The notes beneath the pieces were generated by a model. The model was not told where the DNA came from. It was given only the letters and a program-made list of their open reading frames with translations, and searched no databases. A stretch of 64,000 nucleotides of DNA from Cranoglanis bouderius (taxonomy: Eukaryota; Chordata; Actinopteri; Siluriformes; Cranoglanididae). Below, in pieces: positions 11,152-24,470 of the stretch. The position numbers were made by a program, and so were the translations under genes. The stretch spans positions 16,697,742-16,761,741 of the forward strand of contig CM042564.1 in the NCBI GenBank assembly GCA_023630585.1. The letters are read 5' to 3'. Each line of letters begins with the position of its first letter. Position 1 is the stretch's first letter.

Positions 11152-14100
11152 AGTGTGAGTGAGTGTCTGTGTGAGTGTCTGTGTGTGAGTGAGTGAGTGA
11201 GTGAGTGAGTGAGTGAGTGAGTGAGTGAGTGAGTGAGTGAGTGAGTGAGAGTGGGGGGGAGTGAGTGAGTGTATGTGAGAGTGAGTCGGGGGGGCGGGGA
11301 GTGAGTGAGTATGAAGGGGGTGTGAGTGTGTGTGGGAGGAGTGAGTGAATGTGTGTGAGAATGAGTGTGTGAAGGGGGTGAGTGGTGAGAGTGAGTGAGT
11401 GAGTGAGTGAGTGAGTGGTGAGTGAGTGAGTGTGTGTGTGGGGGCAGTGAGTGAGTGAGTGTGTGGGGAGTGAGTGAGTGTGTGTGAGAGTGAGTATGAA
11501 GGGGGAGTGAGTGAATGTGTGTGAGAATGAGTGTGTGAAGGCGGAGTGAGTGAGTGAGTGTGTGGGGGAGTAAGTGAGTGTGTGTGAGAGTGAGTGTGTG
11601 TGGGGGGAGTGAGTGAGTGTGTGTGTGAGAGAGAGTGAGTGTGTAGGGGGGGAGTGAGTGTGTGTGTGTGTGAGAGTGAGTGTGTAGGGGGGGAGTGAGT
11701 GAGTGTGTGTGAGAGTGAGAGTGTAGGGGGAGTGAGTGAGTGTGTTTAGAGTGAGTGTGTGGGGGGAGTGAGTGTGTGTTAAGGGGGAGTGAGTGAGTGT
11801 GTGTGAGAGTGAGTGTGTAGGGGGGGAGTGAGTGAGTGTATGTGAGAGTGAGTGGGTAGGGGGGAATGACTGAGTGTGTGTGAAGGGGGAGTGAGTGAGT
11901 GTGAGAGTGAGTGTGTAGGGGGGAGTGAATGAGTGTGTGTGAGAGTGAGTGTGTGGGGGGAGTGAGTGAGCGTGTGGGAGAGTGTAGGGGAGTGAGTGAG
12001 TGTGTGTGAGAGTGAGTGTGTAGGGGGGAGTGAGTGAGTGTGTGAGAGTGAGTGTGTAGGGGGAGTGAGTGAGTGTATGTGAGAGTGGGTGTGTGGGGGG
12101 GAGTGAGTGAGTGTGTGTGAGAGTGAGAGTGTAGGGGGGAGTGAGTGAGTGTGTGTGAAGGGGGAGTGAGTGAGTGTGTGTAATAGTGAGTGTGTAGGGG
12201 GGGAGTGAGTGAGTGTGTGTGAGAGTGAGAGTGTAGGGGGGAGTGAGTGAGTGTGTGTGAAGGGGGAGTGAGTGAGTGTGTGTAATAGTGAGTGTGTAGG
12301 GGGGGAGTGAGTGAGTGTGTGTGAGAGTGAGAGTGTAGGGGGGAGTGAGTGAGTGTGTGTGAGAGTGAGTGTGAAGGGGGAGTGAGTGAGTGTGTGTGAG
12401 AGTGAGTGTGTGGGGGGAGTGAGTGTGTGTGAAGGGGAAGTGAGTGAGTGTGTGTGAGAGTGAGTGTGTAGGGGGGGAGTGAGTGAGTGTGTGTGTGAGT
12501 GAGTGTGTGTGAAGGGGAGTGAGTGAGTGTGTGTGAGAGTGAGTGTGTAGGGGAGTGAGTGAGTGTGTGTGAAGGGGGAGTGAGTGAGTGTGTGTAATAG
12601 TGAGTGTGTAGGGGGGGAGTGAGTGAGTGTGTGTGAGAGTGAGTGTGTAGGGGGGGAGTGAGTGAGTGTGTGTGAGAGTGAGAGTGTAGGGGGGAGTGAG
12701 TGAGTGTGTGTGTGAAGGGGGAGTGAGTGAGTGTGTGTAATAGTGAGTGTGTAGGGGGGGAGTGAGTGAGTGTGTGTGAGAGTGAGAGTGTAGGGGGGAG
12801 TGAGTGAGTGTGTGTGAGAGTGAGTGTGTAGGGGGAGTGAGTGAGTGTGTGTGAGAGTGAGAGTGTAGGGGGGAGTGAGTGAGTGTGTTAAGGGGGAGTG
12901 AGTGAGTGTGTGTGAGAGTGAGTGTGTAGGGGGGAGTGAGTGAGTGTGTGTGAAGGGGGAGTGAGTGAGTGTGTGTGAGAGTGAGTGTGTGGGGGGAGTG
13001 AGTGTGTGTTAAGGGGGAGTGAGTGAGTGTGTGTGAGAGTGAGTGTGTAGGGGGGAATGAGTGAGTGTGTGTGAGAGTGAGAGTGTAGGGGGGAGTGAGT
13101 GAGTGTGTGTGAAGGGGGAGTGAGTGAGTGTGTGTGAGAGTGAGAGTGTAGGGGGGACTGAGTGTGTGTGTGTGAAGGGGGAGTGAGTGAGTGTGTGTGA
13201 GAGTGAGTGTGTGGGGGGAGTGAGTGTGTGTTAAGGGGGAGTGAGTGAGTGTGTGTGAGAGTGAGTGTGTAGGGGGAGTGAGTGAGGTGTGTGTGAGAGT
13301 GAGTGTGTAGGGGAGTGAGTGAGTGTGTGTGTGTGAGAGTGAGTGTGTAGGGGGTGAGTGAGTGTGTGTGAGTGAGAGTGTAGGGGGAGTGAGTGAGTGT
13401 GTGTGAAGGGGGAGTGAGTGAGTGTGTGTGAGAGTGAGATGTGTAGGGGGAGTGAGTGAGTGTGTGTGAGAGTGAGAGTGTAGGGGAGTGAGTGAGTGTG
13501 TGTGAGAGTGAGAGTGTAGGGGAGTGAGTGAGTGTGTGTGAAGGGGAGTGAGTGAGTGTGTGTGAGAGTGAGTGTGTAGGGAGTGAGTGAGTGTGTGTGA
13601 GAGTGAGTGTGTAGGGGGAGTGAGTGAGTGTGTGTTAAGGGGGAGTGAGTGAGTGTGTGTGAGAGTGAGTGTGTAGGGGGGAATGAGTGAGTGTATGTGA
13701 GAGTGAGTGTGTAGGGGGGAGTGAGTGAGTGTGTGTGAGAGTGAGTGTGTAGGGGGAGTGAGTGAGTGTGTGTGAAGGGGAGTGAGTGAGTGTGTGTGAG
13801 AGTGAGTGTGTGTGAGAGTGAGTGTGTGGGGGAGTGAGTGAGTGTGTGTGAGAGTGAGTGTGTGTGTGTGTGTGAGAGTGAGTGTGTGGGGGAGTGAGTG
13901 AGTGTGTGTGAGAGTGAGTGTGTGTGTGTGTGGGGGGGGTGAGTGTGGGGGAGTGAGTGAGTGTGTGTGAGAGTGAGTGTGGGGGGGGGGGTGAGTGTGG
14001 GGGAGTGAGTGAGTGTGTGTGAGAGTGAGTGTGTGAAGGGGAGTGAGTGAGTGAGTGAGTGAGTGAGTGAGTGAGTGAGTGAGTGTGAGTGTGTAGGGGG

Positions 14101-17100
14101 AGTGAATGAGTGTGTATGAGAGTGAGTGTGTGGGGGAGTGAGTGAGTGTGTGTGAGAGTGAGAGTGTAGGGGAGTGAGTGAATGTGTGTGAAGGGGAGTG
14201 AGTGAGTGTGTGTGAGAGTGAGTGTGTGGGGGAGTGAGTGAGTGTGTGTGAAGGGGGAGTGAGTGAGTGTGTGTGAGAGTGAGTGTGTAGGGGGAGTGAG
14301 TGAGTGTGTGTGAGAGTGAGAGTGTAGGGGGAGTGAGTGAGTGTGTGTGAGAGTGAGAGTGTGTGTGGGGGGGGTGAGTGTGGGGGGGAGTGAGTGAGTG
14401 TGTGTGAGAGTGAGTGTGTGTGTGTGGGGGGGGGTGAGTGAGTGTGGGGGGGTGAGTGAGTGTGTGTGAGAGTGAGTGTGTGAAGGTGAGTGAGTGAGTG
14501 AGTGAGTGTGTAGGGGGGAGTGAATGAGTGTGTATGAGAGTGAGTGTGTGGGGGGGGAGTGAGTGAGTGTATGTGAGAGTGAGTGTGTGTGTGGGGGGGT
14601 GAGTGAGTGTGGGGGGAGTGAGTGAGTGTGTGTGAGAGTGAGTGTGTGAAGGGGAGTGAGTGAGTGAGTGAGTGAGTGAGTGAGTGAGTAAGTGTGAGTG
14701 TGTAGGGGGGAGTGAATGAGTGTGTATGAGAGTGAGTGTGTAGGGGGGAGTGAGTGAGTGTGTGTGAGAGTGAGAGTGTAGGGGAGTGAGTGAATGTGTG
14801 TGAAGGGAGTGAGTGAGTGTGTGTGTGAGAGTGAGTGTGTAGGGGGAGTGAGTGAGTGTGTGTGAGAGTGAGTGTGTAGGGGAGTGAGTGTGTAGGGGGA
14901 GTGAGTGAGTGTGTGTGAGAGTGAGTGTGTAGGCGGGGAGTGAGTGAGTGTGTGTGAGTGAGTGTGTGGGGAGTGAGTGTGTGTTAAGGGGGAGTGATTG
15001 AGTGTGTGTGAGAGTGAGTATGTAGGGGGAGTGAGTGAGTGTATGTGAGAGTGAGTGGGTGGGGGAGTGAGTGAGTGTGTGTGAGAGTGAGTGTGTGTGT
15101 GTGGGGGTGAGTGAGTGTGGGGGGAGTGAGTGAGTGTGTGTGAGAGTGAGTGTGTGTGTGTGTGGGGGGGTGAGTGAGTGTGGGGGAGTGAGTGTGTGTG
15201 AGAGTGAGTGTGTGAAGGTGAGTGAGTGAGTGAGTGAGTGTGTAGGGGGAGTGAATGAGTGTGTATGAGAGTGAGTGTGTGGGGGGGGAGTGAGTGAGTG
15301 TATGTGAGAGTGAGTGTGTGTGTGGGGGTGAGTGAGTGTGGGGGAGTGAGTGAGTGTGTGTGAGAGTGAGTGTGTGAAGGGGTGAGTGAGTGAGTGAGTG
15401 AGTGAGTAAATAGTGAGTGTGTAGGGGGGAGTGAATGAGTGTGTGTGAGAGTGAGTGTGTAGGCGGGGAGTGAGTGAGTGTGTGTGAGAGTGAGTGTGTG
15501 GGGGGGAGTGAGTGAGTGTGTGTGAGAGTGAGTGTGTGTGTGTGTAGAGTGAGTGTGTGGGGGGGGAGTGAGTGTGTGTGTGTGAGAGTGAGTGTGTGTG
15601 TGTGTAGGGAGTGAGTGTGAGGGGAGTGAGTGAGTGTGTGTGAGAGTGAGTGTGTGTGGGGGGGGGAGTGAGTGTGGGGGAGTGAGTGAGTGTGTGTGAG
15701 AGTGAGTGTGTGAAGGGGAGTGGTGAGTGAGTGGAGTGAGTGAGTGAGTGGAGTGAGTGAGTAAGTGTGAGTGTGTAGGGGAGTGAATGAGTGTGTATGA
15801 GTGAGTGTGTAGGGGGGAGTGAGTGAGTGTGTGTGAGAGTGAGAGTGTAGGGGGGAGTGAGTGAATGTGTGTGAAGGGGGGGGGAGTGAGTGAGTGTGTG
15901 TGAGAGTGACTGTGTAGGGGGGGAGTGAGTGAGTGTGTGTGAGAGTGAGAGTGTAGGGGGGAGTGAGTGAGTGTGTGTTAAGGGGGAGTGAGTGAGTGTG
16001 TGTGAGAAGTGAGTGTGTAGGGGGGAATGAGTGAGTGTATGTGAGAGTGAGTGTGTAGGGGGGAGTGAGTGAGTGAGTGTGAGAGTGAGTGTGTAGGGGG
16101 GGAGTGAGTGAGTGTGTGTGAGAGTGAGTGTGTAGGCGGGGAGTGAGTGAGTGGGGGGAGTGAGTGTGTGTTAAGGGGGAGTGATTGAGTGTGTGTGAGA
16201 GTGAGTATGTAGGGGGGGAGTGAGTGAGTGTATGTGAGAGTGAGTGTGTGGGGGGGAGAGTGAGTGAGTGTGTGTGAGAGTGAGTGTGTGTGTGTGTGGG
16301 GGAGTGAGTGTGGGGGGGAGTGAGTGAGTGTGTGTGAGAGTGAGTGTGTGTGTGTGTGGGGGGGTGAGTGAGTGTGGGGAGTGAGTGTGTGTGAGAGTGA
16401 GTGTGTGAAGGTGAGTGAGTGAGTGAGTGTGTAGGGGAGTGAATGAGTGTGTATGAGAGTGAGTGTGTGGGGGGAGTGAGTGAGTGTATGTGAGAGTGAG
16501 TGTGTGTGTGTGGGGGGTGAGTGAGTGTGGGGGGAAGTGAGTGAGTGTGTGTGAGAGTGAGTGTGTGAAGGGGAGTGAGTGAGTGAGTGAGTGAGTGAGT
16601 GAGTAAGTGTGAGTGTGTAGGGGGGAGTGAATGAGTGTGTGTGAGAGTGAGTGTGTAGGCGGGGAGTGAGTGAGTGTGTGTGAGAGTGAGTGTGTGGGGG
16701 GGAGAGTGAGTGAGTGTGTGTGAGAGTGAGTGTGTGTGTGTGTAAGAGTGAGTGTGTGGGGGGGGAGTGAGTGAGTGTGTGTGAGAGTGAGTGTGTGTGT
16801 GTGTGGGGGGGAGTGAGTGTGAGGGGGGAGTGAGTGAGTGTGTGTGAGAGTGAGTGTGTGTGGGGGGGGGAGTGAGTGTGGGGGGAAGTGAGTGAGTGTG
16901 TGTGAGAGTGAGTGTGTGAAGGGGAGTGAGTGAGTGAGTGAGTGAGTGAGTGAGTGAGTGAGTGAGTAAGTGTGAGTGTGTAGGGGGGAGTGAATGAGTG
17001 TGTATGAGAGTGAGTGTGTGGGGGGGGGAGTGAGTGAGTGTGTGTGAGAGTGAGAGTGTAGGGGGGAGTGAGTGAATGTGTGTGAAGGGGGAGTGAGTGA

Positions 17101-18425
17101 GTGTGTGTGAGAGTGACTGTGTAGGGGGGGAGTGAGTGAGTGTGTGTGAGAGTGAGAGTGTAGGGGGGAGTGAGTGAGTGTGTGTTAAGGGGGAGTGAGT
17201 GAGTGTGTGTGAGAGTGAGTGTGTAGGGGGGGAATGAGTGAGTGTATGTGAGAGTGAGTGTGTAGGGGGGAGTGAGTGAGTGAGTGTGAGAGTGAGTGTG
17301 TAGGGGGGAGTGAGTGAGTGTGTGTGAGAGTGAGTGTGTAGGCGGGGAGTGAGTGAGTGGGGGAGTGAGTGTGTGTTAAGGGGGAGTGATTGAGTGTGTG
17401 TGAGAGTGAGTATGTAGGGGGAGTGAGTGAGTGTATGTGAGAGTGAGTGTGTGGGGGAGTGAGTGAGTGTGTGTGAGAGTGAGTGTGTGTGGGGGAGTGA
17501 GTGTGGGGGGGAGTGAGTGAGTGTGTGTGAGTGAGTGTGTGTGTGTGTGTGGGGGGGTGAGTGAGTGTGTGTGAGAGTGAGTGTGTGTGTGGGGGTGAGT
17601 GAGTGTGGGGGGGAGTGAGTGAGTGTGTGTGAGAGTGAGTGTGTGGGGGAGTGAGTGAGTGTGTGTGAGAGTGAGGGTGTGTGTGGGGGTGAGTGAGTGT
17701 GGGGGGAGTGAGTGAGAGTGTGTGAGAGTGAGTGTGTGAAGGGGGAGTGAGTGGTGAGTGAGTGAGTGAGTGAGTGAGTGAGTGAGTGTGTAGGGGAGTG
17801 AATGAGTGTGTGTGAGACTGAGTGTGTGGGGGGGGGAGTGAGTGAGTGTGTGTGAGAGTGTGTGTGTGGGGGGGAGTGAGTGAGTGTGTGTGAGAGTGAG
17901 TGTGTAGGGGGTGTGTGTGTGTTAAGGGGGAGTGAGTGAGTGTGTGTGAGAGTGAGTGTGTAGAGGGGAGTGAGTGAGTGTATGTGAGAGTGAGTGTGTG
18001 GGGGGGAGTGAGTGTGTGTGAGAGTGAGTGTGTAGTGGGGGGAGTGAGTGAGTGTATGTGACAGTGAGTGTGTAGGGGGGAGTGAGTGAGTGTGTGTGAG
18101 AGTGAGTGTGTGTGGGGGGGGAGTGAGTGAGTGTGTGTGAGAGTGAGTGTGTGGGGGGTGAATGAGTGTGGGGGGGAGTGAGTGAGTGTGTGTGAGAGTG
18201 AGTGTGTGAAGGGGGAGTGAGTGAGTGTGATGTGAGTGAGTGTGTGTGTGGGGGGGGGGGGGGGGTGAGTGAGTGTGGGGGGGAGTGAGTGAGTGTGTGT
18301 GTGGGGGGGGGGGGTGAGTGAGTGTGGGGGGGAGTGAGTGAGTGTGTGTGAGAGTGAGTGTGTGAAGGGGGAGTGAGTGAGTGAGTGAGTGAGTGAGTGA
18401 GTGAGTGAGTGTGTGAGTGGGTATA
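11152..18425. repeat. 7.3 kb GTGAGT-type minisatellite with higher-order repeats
   Basis: Built from variants of a 36-38 bp unit: G-run, AGTGAGTGAG, TGTGTGTGAG, AGTGAGTGTG, TA. The plus strand is nearly free of C across the whole block. Variant units (GTGTGAAGGGG, TAATAGTGAG, GTGTTAAGGG, GTAGGCGGGG) recur in fixed order. TTAAG markers at 14984, 16171 and 17376 show a higher-order period near 1.2 kb, and TAATAG at 12181 and 12283 a period near 0.1 kb. Pure (GAGT)n runs are interspersed, e.g. 14041-14085 and 16930-16966. No gene is present; long minus-strand open frames are a by-product of composition. Confidence 0.97.
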
Positions 18426-18439
18426 TGCACGTGAATGAG

Positions 18440-21415
18440 TCAGCATGTGTTAGTAAAAGTGGAATAAAGGCAGCAATGTGGAAAAACTGAAAACTAAGAA
18501 AAACACAAATATTCTTTTGAAGCTTTCCAGTAATCATCTGATTGATCCCCTGGATTTCATGAACAGTTTTCATTGTGGAAATTAATCAACAGCAGACTGT
18601 TTTAAAGAAACATGTGCCCACCAAAATCAAATGTTTTATTCAAATCATTATTAGAGGTTGACTTGTGGTTTTGGGAATGCTTTGCTGTGAAAGAATCTGT
18701 CATCACTGAGAAACATCAACTGACAATGAGTCTCAACCACTGTAGTTACTGAATAACGCGCTTCAGTATAAAGAATTGAATGATAGGCTTGGGGTTTAAG
18801 GGGTTAACCTATAAAGCTTTGATCCCCAATCTTATCCACAAATGGTCAGTCTTATTCATTCTTCTTCATCTTTAAACTTCTAACAAGTTTGTCTCATCTT
18901 TGGCAGCTACATTGACTGTGGATAAGATTGAGGATCCAGGAATTAAAGTATCATGCACAAAGACAGTCTTTCAGCAAAGACAAGTCAGACAACAAAATTA
19001 TTCCAAAGGAAGAGTATGAATGTTCAGTGAGGCTGTCAAAATACAGATCACTGGGATGTCTCAGAAACCTTAAACAGACAATTCATTTAAATGTGTTGAA
19101 AAAAGCGTCAGTTTCTTCAAACATATTTCAAAAATTCATTAATAGTCAGCATGTGGTTGCAGTCTTCTCATCACATGATATTCAGCAAAAGTCACATGGG
19201 GAATCGCACATTGCTTACAAATGTGCATAGAAGCATTGCTTAACTTTTATATAAATATATAATAAGTATCCACATTTTGCTGTGGTTAGTTTGCATACTA
19301 TTCAGAGAATGTCATATTTGGATTACACAGAAATCAATATTAATCCAGTCACTGTTCTTAATACAGACAACACATGCTATCTTGTTCCAGAAAGACCGAA
19401 ATTGTTCAGATTGCAATGAAACTATAATTAAATTAAATGAAACGTGTGCTTAACTTATTATTTCTATTTTATCATTTCTAGCATGCTGCATTATATGCTG
19501 CACTGCAGCCGAGTTCAAGGCAGTACTCAGATTTCCATTCCAGCACAGCAGGTGGCAATCACGTACCACCGATTAGCATTTCACCTGTTCAGCATATATC
19601 AGAAAAAGAAACAAACACATGGCACCATCAGTGCCAACTCAGTAGTGAGTTGAAAAGATTTGATTAGATTCATCCTCCGTTTCCAGGATAATTCAGTCAC
19701 AAAAACAAACACTGAATCAGCATCACTGGCATTCAGATCTTGGCCCAGCTGTTTTCAGTATGTGTGTTTTGCAACACCAACCTACATGCCCAAATGTCAA
19801 ATACTTCTTTCCTAATAATTATTTATATAATATTTTCTTTTCTCTGTACTCACTACCTTCCTACTGAGGAGACAGTTTGTGATCTACAATCCATGACAAG
19901 TCTTTGTCGTTTTGACCAGGTCACTGAAAATACGTTAGCACTTATATCAAACTGTATTTAACTCCTTATTTATAATTTATTTATCCAGATGAGTCCTTTA
20001 AGTACTATAAATGTTCTGACTGTTCAGTATGGCAAACTGTCATAGTAGTCAAACAAGAATGTTTTTCAAGTCCTGCTAACATTAGCAAACATTCAAATAG
20101 GCAATATGCAGATGCTTGTGGGACTCCCAGTTGTATCTTGCCTGCTTCTTGGCCATGCTAATAATATAATAAAGTTCCTGGGACAGCCAAAGTGCATGGC
20201 AACCACTGCACTAGAGAGGACCAGTTTAGAGGCCTCACGTGCATATCTGTCCCAGAGGCTGCTTGCACCTGCTGCCTGATGACTGCTGTATCATGCTTAT
20301 TCCTGATCTGAGCCAGAAGCTCATGTCTTTCATATGAAACTACTGAGAGCAGATCCAACATTAAATCTACAATCACTTTGGTTTAAGGACAGATTGCTTT
20401 TTATTCAACCATTTCTATATTTCTATTATCAGACTTCTGTTGACTGACCGAAGAGGTAATACCACCTCTTGTCATTTGTCTTCTTTTGTCCTAAAATAAG
20501 ATTAAGAAGCAAATGTCAATGACTAGACTGCTCTGTTTAATGATGGTCAATTTGTATCAAATTTATGCCAGAGTCTACTCACTGCAACCTGGAAATGTAC
20601 ATGTATTGCAGCTCTTGACCCTGTTAGTTTGTTGAAGCCAAAGGAAGGCATCACTTTTCTTTATCATAGGTGAAGCTCTACAGCTGACAGCCAATAACAT
20701 GAAGTGAAAAATACAGAATTCATCTGAGCTTACTTAAGGAAACACATTTTATTGTCTGTTTTGCAAATGCCTATTCTCATTTGTGCCTATCTGTCAAGAA
20801 AATTCCACTGATGACTAGAATTTTAGTTCATTCAGGTTCTATTGAATATGCATTTTAAAAGCCTCTAGATGTGATTATAGATATCCTCTCCTACGCAGGC
20901 ACGAATAGTCTGATGGTAGACAACACAAACATGCTGCCAGTGTATAAATCCCCCTGCCTTCTTGCTCCATCATACAGTTCCAGAGGCACCCCTTTTGAAC
21001 CTATTCATTTTTTGGCCCACTTTCCCCCCTCTTTCAGATCTTGAGCCATGCGAATAGCTGTTGTGTTTTAGAGTGGGAGAGATGGAAAGCAAGGAGCACG
21101 CTTCTCTCAGGGGGAATCCCTGAGTTCATTTGAGGAGAGCTGGATTCGGTTATGATTTGAATGGAGGAGAAAAACATTGGGGCAGCATGGCTCAAGATCT
21201 GAAGAAGGGGAAAACGGGGGGCCAAAACAAAAAGTACTAAAAGGGGTTAACATGCAGAGAGAACTGTAATTTGCCTGAGACTGGTTGCCTCAATTGACCT
21301 TGAAACAAAAGGAGAAAGGAAACGGAAGAATGAACACCGTTATGTTGAATGAATTCTGACCATGCTCTTCTATATGAAAGCTGTCAGTGTTATAAAAAGC
21401 TGTATTGAAGCTAGA
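18440..21415. other. intergenic, no gene seen
   Basis: Unique-looking AT-rich DNA after the minisatellite. No exon with splice sites and family similarity, and no repeat I can name. Confidence 0.4.
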
Positions 21416-21593
21416 AGTGGTGGCTCGGTGGTTAAGTCTTTGGGCAGCTGATCGGAAGGTTCTGCGTTCAGTCCCAATACTGCCAAGCTGCTATTGTTGG
21501 CTCCTCAAGCAAGACCCTTAATCCTTCTCGGTTACAACCTGTCTGAATTATAAGTTGCTTTGGATAAAAGCATCAGCCATCAGATATAAGTAA
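21416..21593 (+). repeat. tRNA-derived SINE
   Basis: GTGGTGGCTCGGTGGTTAAG (A-box region), GCGTTCAGTCCC (B box, about 21464-21475), then a body ending TTGCTTTGGATAAAAGCATC. Related in layout to the copy at 4780 but diverged. Confidence 0.72.
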
Positions 21594-22766
21594 TTTATAC
21601 ATCACTGGTGATGTTGCTGTACATTGAAGGCACACCAGAAGTGGGTCAGAAAGTGAGGACAGAAGAACATGTAGAACAGTCTGCTCACTTATCCCTTACC
21701 ATTCCACTCCAATGTAAAATTGTAATTATGACACACATTTCATTTGAATTCTGAATAACAAGAGATAGTATTCAATGGTAACTTCTTTCAACTAAAATTG
21801 TGAAATAAATTGGATGTCTATGTGGACAAGGTTTGTACTTGAGTCGTATGTACCTGTATTTACCTCTAGGGTAAAATCAACATTAAAAAATGACTGTCCA
21901 TCATACATAAGTTAAACTAGTAAAAGTAACAAAGTAAAATAAAATTAGATCCATGAAATTAGCATAGCATGTGAAGATTTGTCAGTACAGTCGATCTTGG
22001 ACAGGCACCTCACCAGATGTACCATCACTCAACTACTGAGGAAAAATAAAAAGAAAGAACAAGAAGGGTGAGAGAATGAGACATGAAGGAACGCAAGAGA
22101 AGTGAAAACGACAGCAAGATAGGGTGATTGGGAGGGAAAGCTGCATCCCACAGAGTCGACTCAAGAATTTATGGTCAGGAAGGGGAATGAAAGTGTAATT
22201 TACGTTGAACTCTCTACTTTTGCCCTGCCCTCCCCTGCGTAATGAGAAACGGCTGTCGAGATTGCAGGGCGCAGGCGCAGCCCCCTGGCGATGACACATC
22301 ATTAGTTTTTATTTGTCTCTACTTTTACAGCTTTTGCAGCAACGCCAACTAGTGCAGTACATTCCAACCCACAACCACTGTGTTGTATTAATACAGCACG
22401 CACATACATACCTCCCAAGATGGCGGCCCACTGCTCAGGTTCAAGCCCTGGAAACACAAATCACCAGAGCTTAATGTGATAATGTATCAGTTGGACGCAT
22501 TGCTCCACCACCCTGGTCGCCATTCATAAAGTAAAAACATGAAGAAATGCAGGAGTACAATCTCTGGTGGAATGCTTTAATAAACAAATGCTTATTAATA
22601 ATTGTTCTGTTGATCATAGATTCAGCCATGATTTTGATTTATATGCTATACAGGTTGTTCCATAAATAATCAGAATATTTTATGTCAACTGTTTTGATAT
22701 TAAAAGTGATATGTAGTGCAAAATTACATTTCAATGATTGAAATTATAATATTAAAAAATAAAAAT

Positions 22767-22811
22767 AATATAATATAATATAATATAATATAATATAATA
22801 TAATATAATAG
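22767..22811. repeat. (TAATA)n microsatellite
   Basis: About nine pentamer units. Confidence 0.95.
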
Positions 22812-23282
22812 GAAACTGGATGTGTACAGTATGTGGTCATGCAGAATAAATAGGCTTGAAGAGTGTGATCTTGCAAATTGTAATATCTAGATTTTATTTT
22901 ATGCAGGAATTTCAAATATTTAGATATACAATAACATAAGGTATACTGTATTAATATTGTATTAAGTAATCATGATCAACATACACTGAAGTAGACAACA
23001 TATCAGGAATGTCCATGCTCAATATCTACTAAAGAAACGAGTATTCTTGTGTCAAAATTTGCTACAAAAACTGTCAGTGTAAGTAGAAATGCATCACTTA
23101 TGTGCTAGAGCATTGCCTTTTCTGATAGTGCTGTATATTTCTGAACTGTATGGACTATTTGCTAAATATAGCTGAACCTGTTGTAAAGATATGTATAATA
23201 ACTGATGAGACATGTGGTATGTAGATGTACTGTGCGTAAAGGCTAGTGAAATAATGTGCTCATACAATGTTCCTATTGCCTG

Positions 23283-23386
<104 letters not shown>

Positions 23387-24140
23387 CATAGTCTGACCCA
23401 GTAACATAACAGGTGTATGTTAGATGCAATTCCTCACAAACTCTTCTGATCACAATGTTTATCCATCTTCCTGTCTAACACAAACACAGCTCACTGCTCC
23501 CAGCCAAATCAAATATACATTCATTACTCTATTTGTGTGGATTATTGTTCTCTTTGATCAGCCTTTTGTTATACAAAGACAGCTAAAAGTGAAAAATGTT
23601 TGTCTATGAAACCAAGGATCTTTGCCTATGAAACCAAGGATTAAGTTTCTCCTGTCTTTAGACATCCTATTTTTGATAATTTTTAATCATTTTGTCCAAA
23701 ATGTTTTTAAAAAGACAAAATAAGCACAAAGTTTTACAATAAAAACAGAAATTAGTTCCAGTGATTTGCTTTGGTTTCATTATACAACAGAAATATAAAG
23801 AGAAGAAGTGTATCAGTTCCTGCTTTTGATTGGTAGCTTTCACAAAATAAAGCAGAGCCAACACGAGAAAAAGAACAGTGTAAGATTTGGAAAAGAGCAA
23901 CAGGCTAATGTGGTGTAAATGTGCATAAGTCAGCTTATGGAAGGAAGAAATAATTTGAAATGCCTTTCACAATGTGAGCATGGAAGTCTTTAGTCAAATA
24001 TAAAAGCGGGACATACATAGCATTTCACCCACAAAACACTGTTTACAAAAGAATGATCCTTCATAAGGGCAGTCTTTCAAAGTGCTTCCAATTGCACGAA
24101 GAAACATCTTTTCCCTATGTCTAACATAAACAGTACACAC

Positions 24141-24146
24141 TTTATT
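24141..24146 (-). promoter_or_regulatory. candidate poly(A) signal for rspo1
   Basis: AATAAA on the minus strand about 170 nt past the rspo1 stop. It is the first such hexamer downstream. R-spondin 3' UTRs are often longer, so distal sites may be used. Confidence 0.3.
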
Positions 24147-24315
24147 ACTTATTGCAGCAATCCTCCAGTTCCCTTTGAGCGTTTTCATGAATGTGCAGCA
24201 GCATTATTATTCATTTTCAACATCAGTCTGATAGTGTCACAATTAAGTAACACTCAGCAGCCTTTCAGGGTGGACCATCTTTCCAACTTTTGGCCCACCA
24301 TATGCCACTTTCAGG

Positions 24316-24470
24316 TCAAGTGATGGTGCTTGTTATCATTGATGGAGCAGTAGTAGATGGACTGTGGGCCTTTCTCCTCTTGCCTCCCCCTTTATTACTT
24401 TCCTTTGAGTCCCGACCACGGTTTTTGCCATTTACCATTCCTTGGTTCTTAGGCGTTGTCCCCTTGTCTC
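24316..24470 (-). CDS. rspo1: rspo1 coding exon 5: basic C-terminal tail and stop
   Basis: 155 nt, acceptor TTATTCAG, completing Gly217 and adding 50 residues before TGA at 24316-24318. The tail is Lys/Arg/Gly/Ser-rich (NGKNRGRDSKESNKGGGKRRK) and ends in a Ser/Thr-rich segment. This matches the low-complexity basic tail of R-spondins, which binds matrix glycosaminoglycans and is the least conserved part. Assignment rests on phase match, basic composition, stop position and synteny with exon 4 rather than direct similarity. The intron before it is 7.7 kb. Confidence 0.75.

Noticed and set aside
11152..18425. CRISPR-like array
   Set aside because: No unique spacers; variants of one short unit throughout, in a eukaryotic genome.
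11152..18425. canonical G-quadruplex array
   Set aside because: G-runs of 4-7 recur about every 35 bp, so loops exceed the usual short-loop limit; only isolated spots (e.g. near 13925-13995) have closer runs.
14984..18430. 1148-codon open frame on the minus strand, rich in His-Thr-Ser-Leu-Pro
   Set aside because: It is the C-rich strand of the minisatellite, which lacks G, so TGA and TAG cannot occur and TAA is rare. Overlapping frames of the same composition exist beside it. No domain, no unique sequence.
17185..18573. 462-codon minus-strand frame that begins in unique DNA
   Set aside because: Only the first 50 or so codons are outside the minisatellite; the rest is repeat, with no homology or splice evidence.
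22640..22710. possible mariner terminus (CAGGTTGTTCCATAAATAAT)
   Set aside because: No matching inverted end within 2 kb; left unassigned.
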